From assembly GCA_964030475.1 (NCBI GenBank), contig CAXIPT010000006.1, positions 3,424,278 through 3,488,277 of the forward strand: a DNA stretch of 64,000 nucleotides, written 5' to 3'. Below are positions 54,420-64,000 of the stretch, in pieces (position 1 is the first letter of the stretch; every line of letters starts with the position of its first letter). The stretch is from Tethya wilhelma. Taxonomy: Eukaryota; Porifera; Demospongiae; Tethyida; Tethyidae. The notes below the pieces were generated by a model that saw only the letters and a program-made list of their open reading frames with translations, searched no databases and had not been told where the DNA came from. The position numbers were made by a program, and so were the translations under genes.

Positions 54420-56396
54420 ATGACTGACTCTTAACATTTACTGAACCGCATAGATTCAGTCATGCATCAATGTTACCGCACTCCAGTACCCAGATATAAT
54501 TATGGGGGTAGCTTGCATGGCATTAATTATGCATTTTATTGAAGGTGGGGCGGTTCGAATAAAATTGCGAAAAGTTCGCGCGTCTTTATTTTTGGTGGGC
54601 ATTGCATAGAAAAAATATTAGTGAAGCAGTGAATTAATGGTACTGTAGAAGAAGAATGATGCTCAGCTCATCATCATCGTGAACCTGTTGGAAATGTGGT
54701 GACAGAACGTGTGCTCAGCTATTGCAACCTGAAAGGCTAAGAAAGAGATTCCCAATGAAGTTCTCAGTTGAAGATGAACAAAACAAGACATCACTGTGCA
54801 AGCTCTATATAGTTTTACTTTAAAAGAAACTGCATCAAGCAACTGGTAACTAGTCTAATATCACTATATCAAAGTGAAAATGCATTCTGGAATTTATTCC
54901 AAAAAATTGATTGTTTTGCACACTATTCAGCCCCACCATAGATAATATATGCTATATTATCTATGGCCCCACCCACTCTCTTAATTTTCATCTAATAGTA
55001 TATACAGTCACTAAATTAATCAACCTTCAGTCATTAACATTTCTTTACTTACCCTTCAACAATCTCATTGAACTTTCAGATGGTACCGTAAATCGCGAAT
55101 TTTTCTGTTCCTGCATTGTTTTTTTTTAATTTACTATCACTGTATGTACCTTATCTCTTATCATATTGTATCTTATGCACAATGAGCAAGAGCAGGAGAG
55201 ACGGAGGTGATTCTATTCCGTGAGACATCAATGGCCGAGAGACAAGGAAGCTGAACATGTGACACCACTGCATCAAATGACCTCTCTCAGTCTCAGTTAA
55301 CTTAATCTGTGTGACAATCAGCTCACACATTTGCCAGACAGTAAGTAGAATCATCCATGTATGAATTTTGCCGTGTTCCTATATATATGCCTAATATGGT
55401 CCTCACAAGCACAATTTTAGAGTATGAGGTCATAGTCTAGGGATTCTAATAGGGAATGAAACTATAATGCAGGCATCTCATTGTCAGTTAATAGGTCTAT
55501 AATTATTTTCGTGAAGAAATCATCATTATTATGTCAAATGTATGATATTAGTTGCCTCATTCCCAGAATCATGCTCTTTTCCCTTTACAACCTTCGTGAC
55601 TGGCTCATTCCAACTGGTACTAACTGTGACCTGCTATCAGTTAACTTGTATATAGAGGCATTTATTTCAAAAAATTTTGTCTAAAACAAGTTTCAGGAGG
55701 CTCCGAGCTTTTTACGTGACATCAACTGGAGGGGTTTGTAAGCCAGCCAATCTAGCATTAGCTATGGACTTCTGTTGCAGTGCAGTTTGCTATAAAATGT
55801 TTTAGCAATCTACGAATAGATGAAGGTCTAAGGTCATGATGTCTTGTCTATAATTTGAACCAGAGATGGACATGGGCAACATCAATAAATGGAGGATCAG
55901 CACTGCATGTTGTCACCACTATGAGAGTGGGGTATTCACTATTCACTCACAACATGGATCTATGATTCACAACTACATATTCCTGATTCCCTTTACTCTG
56001 ATCATGGATATTATAGCTCTCGGAACTATATTATCCATGCTCTGATCATCAGACCTGCTTTATTATTATTAAAAAAAGCAAAAAAAACCTTCTCTATAAG
56101 AACGGGGGCGGATCTAGGGAGAGTTCCTGGGGTTCCATGGAACCCCACTTTCAGCCGAGACCTCGCATTATAATATTAATAACTGTGCGGGAGACTGGAA
56201 AGTGCTTGCTGGACCCGCCTTTCAACTTAAAAGTAACAAAAGCAACTTAAAATCTCACTAAATAGCAGTCTTTTGTGAAAGATAATATATGTTTCGGTCT
56301 CTTTCTTGCCGTTTTTTCGCCATTCAGCCTGATTCAGGTCTTGTTCCGCGTGGCAAAATTTTAGCTGCACGCACGCTAAAGGGGCGGGCTGTGGGA
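54420..56396. other. Noncoding stretch downstream of GT92
   Basis: No gene recognised. The piece around 55340-55500 (CATCCATGTATGAA, GCAGGCATCTCATTGTCAGT) recurs near 63560-63610, so part of this flank was duplicated with GT92. A CGGGGGCGGATCTAGGG/GGACCCGCC remnant of the 46272-46661 MITE family is at about 56103-56222. Confidence 0.5.
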
Positions 56397-57095
56397 CTAT
56401 CAGTTTGTGGATTATCAATTTCCTGAACACCTGCAAACTGCTGTTCGGACGGTGAAAACACAGCTAATTAAATTTAGTTTCATTTTAGTTGGTATGTTGT
56501 AAGGCTGCTGCTGAAGACAATTTTGCCGCCATTGTTCTGTATAAAATGTATTTTATTACTACAAGAGTAGTAAAACTTGGTGGTGCAAGCTTCAAGGAGA
56601 TCACCGCAGAAGGTTAGAAGATATCGTCTGTAGAAAACACGGCAAGACTATTTCAGAAAACTGACAAATATTCATAGGGGTGTGGTCAACTTCCGGTCTA
56701 AAAATTAAATGCGTACGTTGGCGGTTAGACTGTACTAAGTGAAATGGAAGGCCAAGTAGTGAAAGAAAGCGTTTTTCATGGCTGTCAGGCTTGGAAAACT
56801 ACGTGAACATCCAGTTTATAAACTTTGTGCCTGTTATCAAAGGTAAGTGTAAGAAGACAGTATGCGCCTAATAGCGAATGTGCGCCTAATAACGAAGTGC
56901 GCCAAATAACCCGACTCTATTTTCAGTAGAAGGCTCTTTTTCTTGTACTAAACTTGGCCTCCAGTGTCAGCCCAGAGGAGGTCCGACATCCGCGGGTTAA
57001 TTGCAGGTCCTCGGTGATCACGTGATATTATTTCCGGGTCTCCGTACTTGCACATATCTAAGCTTTTTGCCATTTCCAAAGGGTTGTCTTGCCCT
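56397..57095. repeat. 699-base dispersed repeat, copy 2 (inverted)
   Basis: Reverse complement of 39618-40316 with the same length and near identity. A shorter piece of its right part (CTGCAATTAACCCGCGGATG) recurs in inverted orientation at 57207-57245. Confidence 0.85.
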
Positions 57096-58108
57096 TTAAG
57101 CAGCTTATCTAGCGAAGTAATAAGAAAGAGAACAAAACTTAGCTTATTACCAAGCAGTAGCGTCTGATTTCAAGACCAGGAAACGTGAGTCACGTGATGT
57201 GTTAATTTAGAAATGGTCTGCAATTAACCCGCGGATGTCGGACCTCCTCTGGTGTCAGCCAGTACAAAACTCCATTCGCTTGCCCACCAATCCGGCGCCG
57301 GGCGTGGCCAGTGTCATAAAGTGTCATAAAACGTCACTTCCACCAGTTTCGTGCCATCTTTCCGTGCGCGTGGAAAATAATACGTACCTCAAATCTGCAT
57401 GATCCTTGCGTGTTGAAGATACCAAGCATGGAAAACTGGAAAAGAAGCGACTTTGCTCATCAAAAACTCATGGGCTTTCATTTCAATGTTTTACAGCAAC
57501 ATAGATTTTCCTGCAATAATATTAAATTCACATCAAAAACTATACGGGTGTAACACATTGTACTGGTATAATTATGACGGTCACAAATCTTACTTTTTGC
57601 TTTAATTATAGCAGGCAAAGTTGGTTTTCTTTATTCTTTTGGATTCGAATCATTGTTGCTTGCGAGAAAAAGGCCAGTGTATTGTCAACTATTTGTGCCC
57701 TGTCATGACTGCACAGACTCGCCGGGAGTTGTTCCAAATTCAGTAATACAAGGCTCTGGCACAAATTCTAGCCTCTTCGGGCCTGGGGACGAGGCTATAG
57801 TAGATTGTGATCTCTGGGAATACTTTTAATAGGTAACCAAACTTGAGAAAGCTCTACAAACATCTTTTAGTATCATTTATTATCACTCTCAGTCAGATAG
57901 CTATAATATACTATAGTTGCGATGTTGAACATCAAAGGGGCGAGCCATTATCATTGCTATGTAGTAATAATTATTATGAAGGAACTGCATGAATAGATGA
58001 AAATGTGTAAAGAGAAAATGAAATAAGATAGCTACACTTTTTAGTTTGGAAAACCCTCTCAGATATATGAGATTAATTCCAATCAAGTAATGTTGCAATT
58101 GATGGCTT
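57096..58108. other. Noncoding stretch
   Basis: Repeat debris next to the 699-base element, then AT-rich DNA without a recognisable exon. Confidence 0.45.
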
Positions 58109-59140
58109 ATAAACCTTATGCGTCACGACTTAGAAACCACGCATGCGTTGCTAACGCCGCCATTTTGAAGGGCAAATTTAGCGTGGAAGTACAGCAGCAA
58201 TGCAGGAAAGTGACAGCTTCTTCTAAGAATTTTTGCAGTAAAACCCTGGAGACAGTCAACTTACCTACGCTCGATTGCCTTCACTCAGAGAGGCCAAAAG
58301 ACTTGCTAAGTGATCCTTAAGCAGCGGCAGCTAAAACAGCTAGCAGACGGTGACAAAAATTGTAGCCTACGCCGCGGGTTCTTTGCTCTGTATCATAATC
58401 TTTGTTGCGTGGTTGGTACTGCTGCTTCCACGCTCTGAGCTAGCTATATTCTGTCTTGGTAGTTGTGAACCACAAAAGATACCTAATCATACAAAATGCA
58501 ATATCAGTACACTTGTAAAGCAACGATTTGTTTGTTTCCGTATGTCAGCCATTATACCGTATAGCGGGAAATTTTCGTGGGGGAAAATTTTTGCGTTTTC
58601 ATCTTGAATAGAAATTCGCGGGGAAAATTTTCGTGGATTGCATCTTAAAGGAACTGTGTCACTATATAAGCGGTGTTTTGTTACTATAAATGGGTTGTAA
58701 ACAGAAACCTTACAGTATTAAGTGTGCATTACGCGAGCTACTTAGGCTTGTAATAATAGCTGACCACGTAGTACTATTACGCGAGTAAAAGCAAAATGCG
58801 CAATACACGGAGTAGTATGCAAACGTTCCCGGACGTGGTACCCGCGTACGCGTATCAACAAAAACGTCACAAAACGTCATTATTTTTATTTTTAGCAACA
58901 AAACACCGCTTATATAGTGACACAGTTCCTTTAACTATACGTGACGACCACATACCTTACAAATTTCGTGTAGGAAAATTTTCGCGGAAAGCTGCCAAAC
59001 AGCGAAATTCGCAAAAATTTTCCCCCACGAAAATTTCCCGCTATACGGTATTTTTGCCCTTCAAAATGGCGGCAGTTAGCAACGCATCGGGTGTTGCTAT
59101 AAAAGTCGTGACGCAATTTAACGTAATTGCATAAGGTCTA
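58109..59140. mobile_element. Foldback element interrupted by a second inverted-repeat element
   Basis: Outer arms share ACCTTATGC, GCGTCACGACTT, GCGTTGCTAAC and GCCGCCATTTTGAAGGGCAA (left about 58109-58182, right about 59055-59135, inverted). The sequence between the arms is largely occupied by a distinct element at 58555-59050. Confidence 0.75.
58555..59050. mobile_element. TACCGTATAGCGGGAAATTTT-type MITE, nested
   Basis: Arms begin TACCGTATAGCGGGAAATTT and are inverse-identical for about 40 bases. A second perfect inverted pair (AAAGGAACTGTGTCACTATA with its inverse, at about 58648-58684 and 58899-58935) lies inside. Confidence 0.85.
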
Positions 59141-59159
59141 TATGCATGCCACCACAATG

Positions 59160-59755
59160 ATTGTAACATCATGCAAGGCATGTTCCATCAAGCTATTACA
59201 CAGGCTTTGGCATCATCACAGAGGATTTACTCTGTTGAAAATCTCTCCCTTTGTCTTTCAAGTCAAGGTTCTCTCTCATCTACAGACTCTGTTGCGGCCA
59301 ATCTCTCACTTTGATTTGTTCTCAGTCACTTAGAATCGAGCTTCTCTCTGATCCGGCCACATGCATACTCTGTTGCCAATCTCTTCCTTTGTCTTTCTAA
59401 TCGAGCTTCTCTCTGATCCACAGACTCTGCTGCCAATCTTTGTCTTTTTAGTCGAGCTTCCCTCTGATCCACAGGCTCCTAGCTACTGCCAATCTTTGTC
59501 TCCTTCTCATATGTCTAGCCTCGCGCGTTGTTCATCATCTTCAGCTTCTAATCTTGCCTGTTCCCTAGTCTAAGAACGTTTTCTCTGTAATCTAGCCTGT
59601 TTCTGCTCTTTTGTCTCGGCAGCTGTCTTTGCACGATCCGTCTCTTTAAGTCGCCTTTCTTCTTTTTCAGCTGCAGTCTCCGATGCTAGAAGAGCTCGTT
59701 CCCTTTCTCTACGATGCTGATTTTTCTTTTCTTTTGCCGTCTGTGACTCTTCCAT
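59160..59755 (-). pseudogene. Decayed REARL-repeat coiled-coil ORF
   Basis: The last 61 codons still read open (KEKKNQHRRERERALLASET, EKEERRLKETDRAKTAAETK). Downstream on the minus strand the frame continues in pieces as repeats of the type RQRLAAESVDQREARL, about four copies between 59180 and 59480, broken by stops and indels. Such RLAxExxxQREARLxRxR repeats are familiar from leader proteins linked to Helitron-type transposons and large repetitive ORFs in marine invertebrates. That link is an inference from memory of the pattern. Confidence 0.6.
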
Positions 59756-59779
59756 ACCTCTAAATTTAGAGCTAGGTAC

Positions 59780-60163
59780 TTTGTGGTCTCGGACATACAG
59801 CTAGCAAGTAAACGTTTGACTTTACGTACTGAGTCCAGTCTTAGTCTCTTGTGTACGTGGCTTATACATTTTAGACATAATTATGCGCATGCTCAGAAAT
59901 GCACAGGTAATGATCTTCATAAACATATACCATATTTTATGACAAGGACGTACGACAGACAACAGAATTTATATTTCCATAGATAATGATATTTCTTTCC
60001 GTTAAAGTCGGTATCAGTCCCTCTAGTCTCTTTCTGTACTTGCAGTTAGGTCGTTTTCTAAACTGTGTGACAAACGAGCGGCCATTTTTACATTTTCACA
60101 CTTCCGGTCGTGCACATAAATTATGGCACTGGCGATCTGACTGCTAACTTGACGTCTTCGCTC
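59780..60163. other. 7TM gene upstream flank, left part
   Basis: No gene seen. It joins directly to a small foldback MITE that abuts the 7TM gene. Confidence 0.4.
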
Positions 60164-60379
60164 CAGGTTGCAAGTGCGAGCGCAATTAGAGATCACGCGT
60201 ATAAACGAGTACTTAAAAATTGCTGAGTCAGTGACCTTTTCTGCCTGATACGCAATTTTCTCTGTGTACTGTGGGCATACCTCCGTAAATGTTGCTGAAT
60301 CAGCAGAAAAAGATCGTATTTTTAAGTAATCAACGTTATTATAATTATTCGTGGATCTCTAATTGTGCGCTTGCAACCT
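60164..60379. mobile_element. Foldback MITE next to the 7TM gene promoter
   Basis: AGGTTGCAAGTGCGAGCGCAATTAGAGATC at the left pairs with GATCTCTAATTGTGCGCTTGCAACCT at the right. Inner arms GTACTTAAAAAT and ATTTTTAAGTA also pair. About 215 bases, ending 53 bases before the ATG. Confidence 0.8.
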
Positions 60380-60432
60380 CCTGTGTCTCCACTCGATCCG
60401 TTGCTTCCAAACAATTAACGTCGTAGAAAAAC

Positions 60433-62057
60433 ATGAAATCTATTTTATCGGTGCTTCTTACTGCTACAGCTCTTCTACCAGTGGCCAGTGCTGTTGCAAC
60501 CAACGCTACTGAAATTCAGTGTGATGAAGGGAAAACTAGCTGCAGTGAATGTTACATCACACTGGTGAAATCTTTGATGTACAGTAGTGAGAATGTGTTT
60601 AATCTCATCAGGGCTTTCCTTCTTCCTCCTATTAATATTCAAACTCCAGTGTTTGTGACAGTGACCTATCAGTTCCCAGGACCTGGTGAAAAAAACAAGA
60701 CATTGTATTGGACAAGTGAAACATCAACATTATTGCATCCTTTGGAGGGATTTCAATTTTTTTCTTTGTTCTTTGGCAACTATAAAAAATATCAAAGTGG
60801 AGAAGTTACCCTTACACTACCATCAGAGTGCTTCAATGCGAGTCCAGAGTATTTTCGAATATTAACACGAAGGGTTAGTCTGAATCATTTTTATTAGTAT
60901 TGCAATTTTCAAGTGTTAAAATAAAATTATGCATAATAACCTTAATTATACTTTAATTTCAGCTCAAGGTCCATGCACAAACACTGAGTGTGAGTCCCAT
61001 GTCTCAGGATTCAGACAATGCAGTCAGTGGCAATGTACACTACATAGAAGAAAACCTACACTCAGGTGAACTGATAAATATCCTCATTGTCTACCACATA
61101 TTTGTGCCCCTCTTTCTGACAACTGGTATAGGTTTGGTAACATATAGACATAGAAAATTCGTATTTTCAGAGAAGAGGTCTGATAATGAACAAAATGAAA
61201 TAGCTTTCAGTATTTCTGCCTTTGCTATGGTAGTCATCTTGTATGCTATTGTTATGGATATCTGTGGTGCTGCCTTTGCTAGAAGTGACTCTGTTCCAGG
61301 CTACTCTGATGGAAATGGTAATTTTAATACTAGAGCATTATTTCATTCTCCAATAGTGATACTCACCTTTTATGATGGTTCATACCTTATAGTACAGCTT
61401 TGTGCTCTTTTGTACATTTGGAAAAATTCTGAAAGACTTTCTAGTGATTCAAATAGGCTGCGTAAAATTGCTGTTACATTTTCCATTCTTGCCATCACAC
61501 TTGTGCTCTCCAACCACTCTTATTTCATCATGATAGGATTTGTCAATGATCCTAAACACGCTAATAGTATTGGTATATACTATGTCATCAGTACATTGGT
61601 GTGGCTATATGCCTTCAGAATGCTGTGGGGATTATTAATCAAAGTTAATGAAAAGATTAAATCAACTGTTGCTAATAACTGTGCAATCGCTTCAGTAGTA
61701 CTAATTGTTCTCATCTTATTAGCAGGGTTTCAGTCTTTAATATCTGCTACTATTGTCTATGTCCCAATCAGACAAACCATTGAGGACGTTCCAGCTCAGC
61801 TTAACTCCATCTATCAATCGCTGTTTGTTGTGTTTGGTGCCCTCATCACTTGGCAACTCTTCTTCCAGAAAGATAAACAATTGGACACCATTATGAAACA
61901 GGCTCTTAGTGAATGTGAAAAAGAGATACTTAAAAATAATTGTAGGTCATCAAAAACAATTACTATTGACAAGAGTCACACAGAACTTGCAAAAAACTGT
62001 TTAAAGAGATATATATCGAAAAAATTACGACCTCAAAGAAGGCACACCTTGTCTTAA
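60433..62057 (+). CDS. Orphan 7TM protein with signal peptide and ectodomain
   Basis: Two exons, 60433-60873 and 60963-62057 (phase 0 join), 511 aa. Signal peptide MKSILSVLLTATALLPVASA, then an N-glycosylatable ectodomain with few Cys (CDEGKTSCSECYI, NKT, CFNASPE) of about 160 residues. Seven hydrophobic helices follow at about 185-206, 228-251, 276-299, 315-339, 350-373, 386-411 and 430-447, then a basic cytosolic tail (KKLRPQRRHTLS). No DRY, NPxxY or GPS/HRM motif is evident, so it does not fit class A or adhesion GPCRs. Topology (signal peptide, ectodomain, 7TM, cytosolic tail) is receptor-like. I do not recognise the family. An alternative is a 7TM transport or TMEM-type protein. Confidence 0.8.
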
Positions 62058-63185
62058 AATTTGCCATAGGGGGCCAGCTTGTTGGAGCTTGTGAACCCCT
62101 GTATATTCCCTGTATATACTACAATGTAAAGCAATAATAATAATAATAATAATAATAATTACTTGCCAAGAATTGATTGTAATTATTATTGGATAAAGAG
62201 TCTCTTAAGTTTTTAATAATACTAGACATTCAATATCTTCTTCCAATTTTGTTGAGTTGACGAGCTCACTTATAGAGTTGTAATAAATAATATTATTATA
62301 GCTAAAATTTATAATTTTTGTAATAAATAAATTTGTTTTTTAAAAAAAAGCAATAATTATTATTCAATGAATTCCAGGAACAGCTGTGGCCAATGAATAT
62401 AACATCACTGAACAATTATTGCCTATACATAATTATAAAAATATTATAGCAGCATCTATTGTATAGTTTGCATGCATGCATGCACTGTGTAAGTTCTGTA
62501 GAATTAATTAACTTGGCATTAGTCTGGCTTGCCAGACTCTTCCTTGCGAAGAGTCTGGCAAGCCAGACTAACTTGGCATGATATCATTCATTTGATTCAG
62601 AAGTCAATGAACAGTCCCAACATCAGAGTCCCTCCTCCGAGGTGTGGAGGAGGGTAAATTCAATATCATATGCTGTATGATGAGATAAGGCATACCCGTG
62701 TTTATAAGTTGTTATTCATCACACGTATAGAATTAGCTATTTGTCTGATATGGACCACACACAATTAATGTCAGTCTGCACTAAAACCTCAATTTTACCT
62801 GATTTGTGCATCCGGTCTGGTTCGTATTTAGGGAGCAAAATGTCTGCGTTTACATAGGGTTCTTTGAATGTTCATATTTTTCTTATGATATAGTCATTCT
62901 GAAGCTTCTTTTTGTTAATTTAATTATGTTCTTTCAGTAATTAACTTGATAAGCTAGCTACTGAGATGCTTGAACTTCGGTACATAAGCTGGGTGGAGTA
63001 TACACAATAAACATCAGAATCCCTCCTCCATGGGCTGTGGAGGAGAGACTCTTTGATTGATCACCCACTCTGTCATTCATACCGGTGTATGAATAGACTA
63101 AGTCTAAACTCTAAAGTATTCGTCACTAGGCAAATCCGCTCATGTTTACGAAGTTGTTATTCAAGGGCAGATTTAGGGGAGGGGG
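62058..63185. other. 7TM gene 3' flank and repeats
   Basis: Contains AATAAA signals (about 62280-62330), a (TAA)n run, a 51-base hairpin insertion at 62520-62570, and two related short hairpin motifs (TCCCTCCTCC...GGAGGAG) near 62628 and 63020. No gene seen. Confidence 0.5.
62520..62570. mobile_element. 51-base hairpin insertion with 9-base target duplication
   Basis: Arms TAGTCTGGCTTGCCAGACTC and inverse are perfect over 23 bases with a 5-base loop. ACTTGGCAT flanks it on both sides (62511-62519 and 62571-62579). Confidence 0.8.
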
Positions 63186-63550
63186 AGTGGATTTCTTTAT
63201 CGCTTCGTGAAACAATTCGCATCATATGGTTCCCATGTCAGCATTGTTGAAATTACAATGCAAAATTTTCTCTTCCTATAGGAAGCAATTAGCAATTCTC
63301 GATCTAGTGGCTTTCCTAGGCTATAGCTATAGCCTAGGAAAGCCACTAGATCGAGAATTGCTGATTCAAGTGATAGATTCTGGAGAAGAACTCACAACTT
63401 GAACCGTCAAATTCATTACTAGTGAAACCCATTTATCAACCAAAGAGCATGAAAGGCGGTATACGTCACAATCAATTTTTAGATAAACGCCATTTTAGAA
63501 TGCTCTCCACAATGTGCTGAGAATGAATCCGCATTACTGGGGGGATTCAT
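63186..63550 (+). pseudogene. GT92 pseudogene fragment with internal palindrome
   Basis: Matches the GT92 gene (53142-54419) from FLYRFVKQF to LRMNHYW in order, but with frameshifts, deletions and a 72-base perfect palindrome at 63291-63362. No open frame survives. Confidence 0.85.
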
Positions 63551-63928
63551 CATCATCATCATCATCCATGTATGAACTATAATGATTATGCAGGCATCTC
63601 ATTGTCAGTGGGGGTCGTATACCCAAAGAATTTTCAGTGTTACCTTTTCTGACCACCAGAGGGGGGATATAGGTAAAAATATATACCAAAATGATCCTCT
63701 CACTGAGATCTTTCTGAATACCACATTTTAAAAACAGATGGGGTGACTTTGCAAATTTAATTTTTTTTCCTGTAACCTCCTTGAAGAAAATCTCAGTGTC
63801 ATAACGTTGTACTCAAAATTCTATGCAGAATGCATCAATTTCAAGTTCGTAGGGGGTACAGAAGTCAAGTTATTGGCGTCCTGAAAAGGGCGGGGCTGGC
63901 CTCGGACTAGTACTATGTTGAGAGTATG

Positions 63929-64000
63929 GTCACAGTCAAGGATTTTTCCTTGCCTCTTTCGAGTTTGCTTCAAGAATAAAAGAGGCTTGTATTTAGCCAT
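63929..64000 (+). pseudogene. Second GT92 5' end, cut by the window edge
   Basis: Closely matches the first 72 coding bases of the GT92 gene (SRIFPCLFRVCFKN). A one-base change near the start (ATGGTCACAG against ATGTCACGG) puts the ATG out of frame with the rest. It may be a decayed or differently started paralogue; the remainder is outside the window. Confidence 0.55.

Overview
The window is nuclear DNA of an early-branching animal. It is AT-rich and compact. Many introns are only about 45-150 bases with clear GT-AG ends, neighbouring genes are often less than 150 bases apart, and (CA)n/(TG)n tracts and small inverted-repeat elements are frequent. The gene set (animal-type LARP6, TRIM-NHL, a TRAF-like RING protein, CFAP141, GT92 and a 7TM protein, together with an ancient family of secreted proteins seen in sponges and cnidarians) fits a sponge, most likely a demosponge similar to Amphimedon queenslandica. 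The species is an inference from gene style, not a proof. Nine contigs are joined by single-N gaps (7915, 9994, 22675, 30481, 39617, 42504, 49579) and one long gap (34961-35406).

Layout. 1-9.3 kb: 5' end of GOLPH3, PRKCSH (glucosidase II beta), an unrecognised 104-aa protein sharing a 58-base divergent promoter with PRKCSH, CFAP141, and a lysosomal-type alpha-galactosidase/NAGA gene whose fourth intron holds an antisense AIG1-like GTPase. 10-20 kb: a C2 plus tandem IPT/TIG protein and a single-exon LARP6. 20-26.5 kb: mostly repeats, one stray MFSD1-like exon and a contig overlap artefact. 26.6-27.4 kb: a C9orf85 homologue. 27.7-36.0 kb: GFM2 (mitochondrial EF-G2), with two near-identical secreted-protein genes nested on the opposite strand in its penultimate intron. 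36.2-39.6 kb: the C-terminal two-thirds of ELP1. 39.6-49.6 kb: two contigs carrying a non-LTR reverse transcriptase, a truncated RING/TRAF protein, a second alpha-galactosidase and a TRIM-NHL protein. 49.6-52.7 kb: the N-terminal third of ELP1. 53-64 kb: a GT92 glycosyltransferase, a repeat-rich stretch, an orphan signal-peptide 7TM protein, and decayed or edge-truncated GT92 copies.

The genes are not an operon or pathway. Shared themes are glycan processing in the secretory and lysosomal route (PRKCSH, GOLPH3, two alpha-galactosidases, GT92) and translation or tRNA modification (ELP1, GFM2, LARP6). The main structural messages are genes nested in introns, several intronless genes among intron-rich ones, and assembly breaks. 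The breaks make ELP1 look interrupted and the nested pair look duplicated; both points need long reads.
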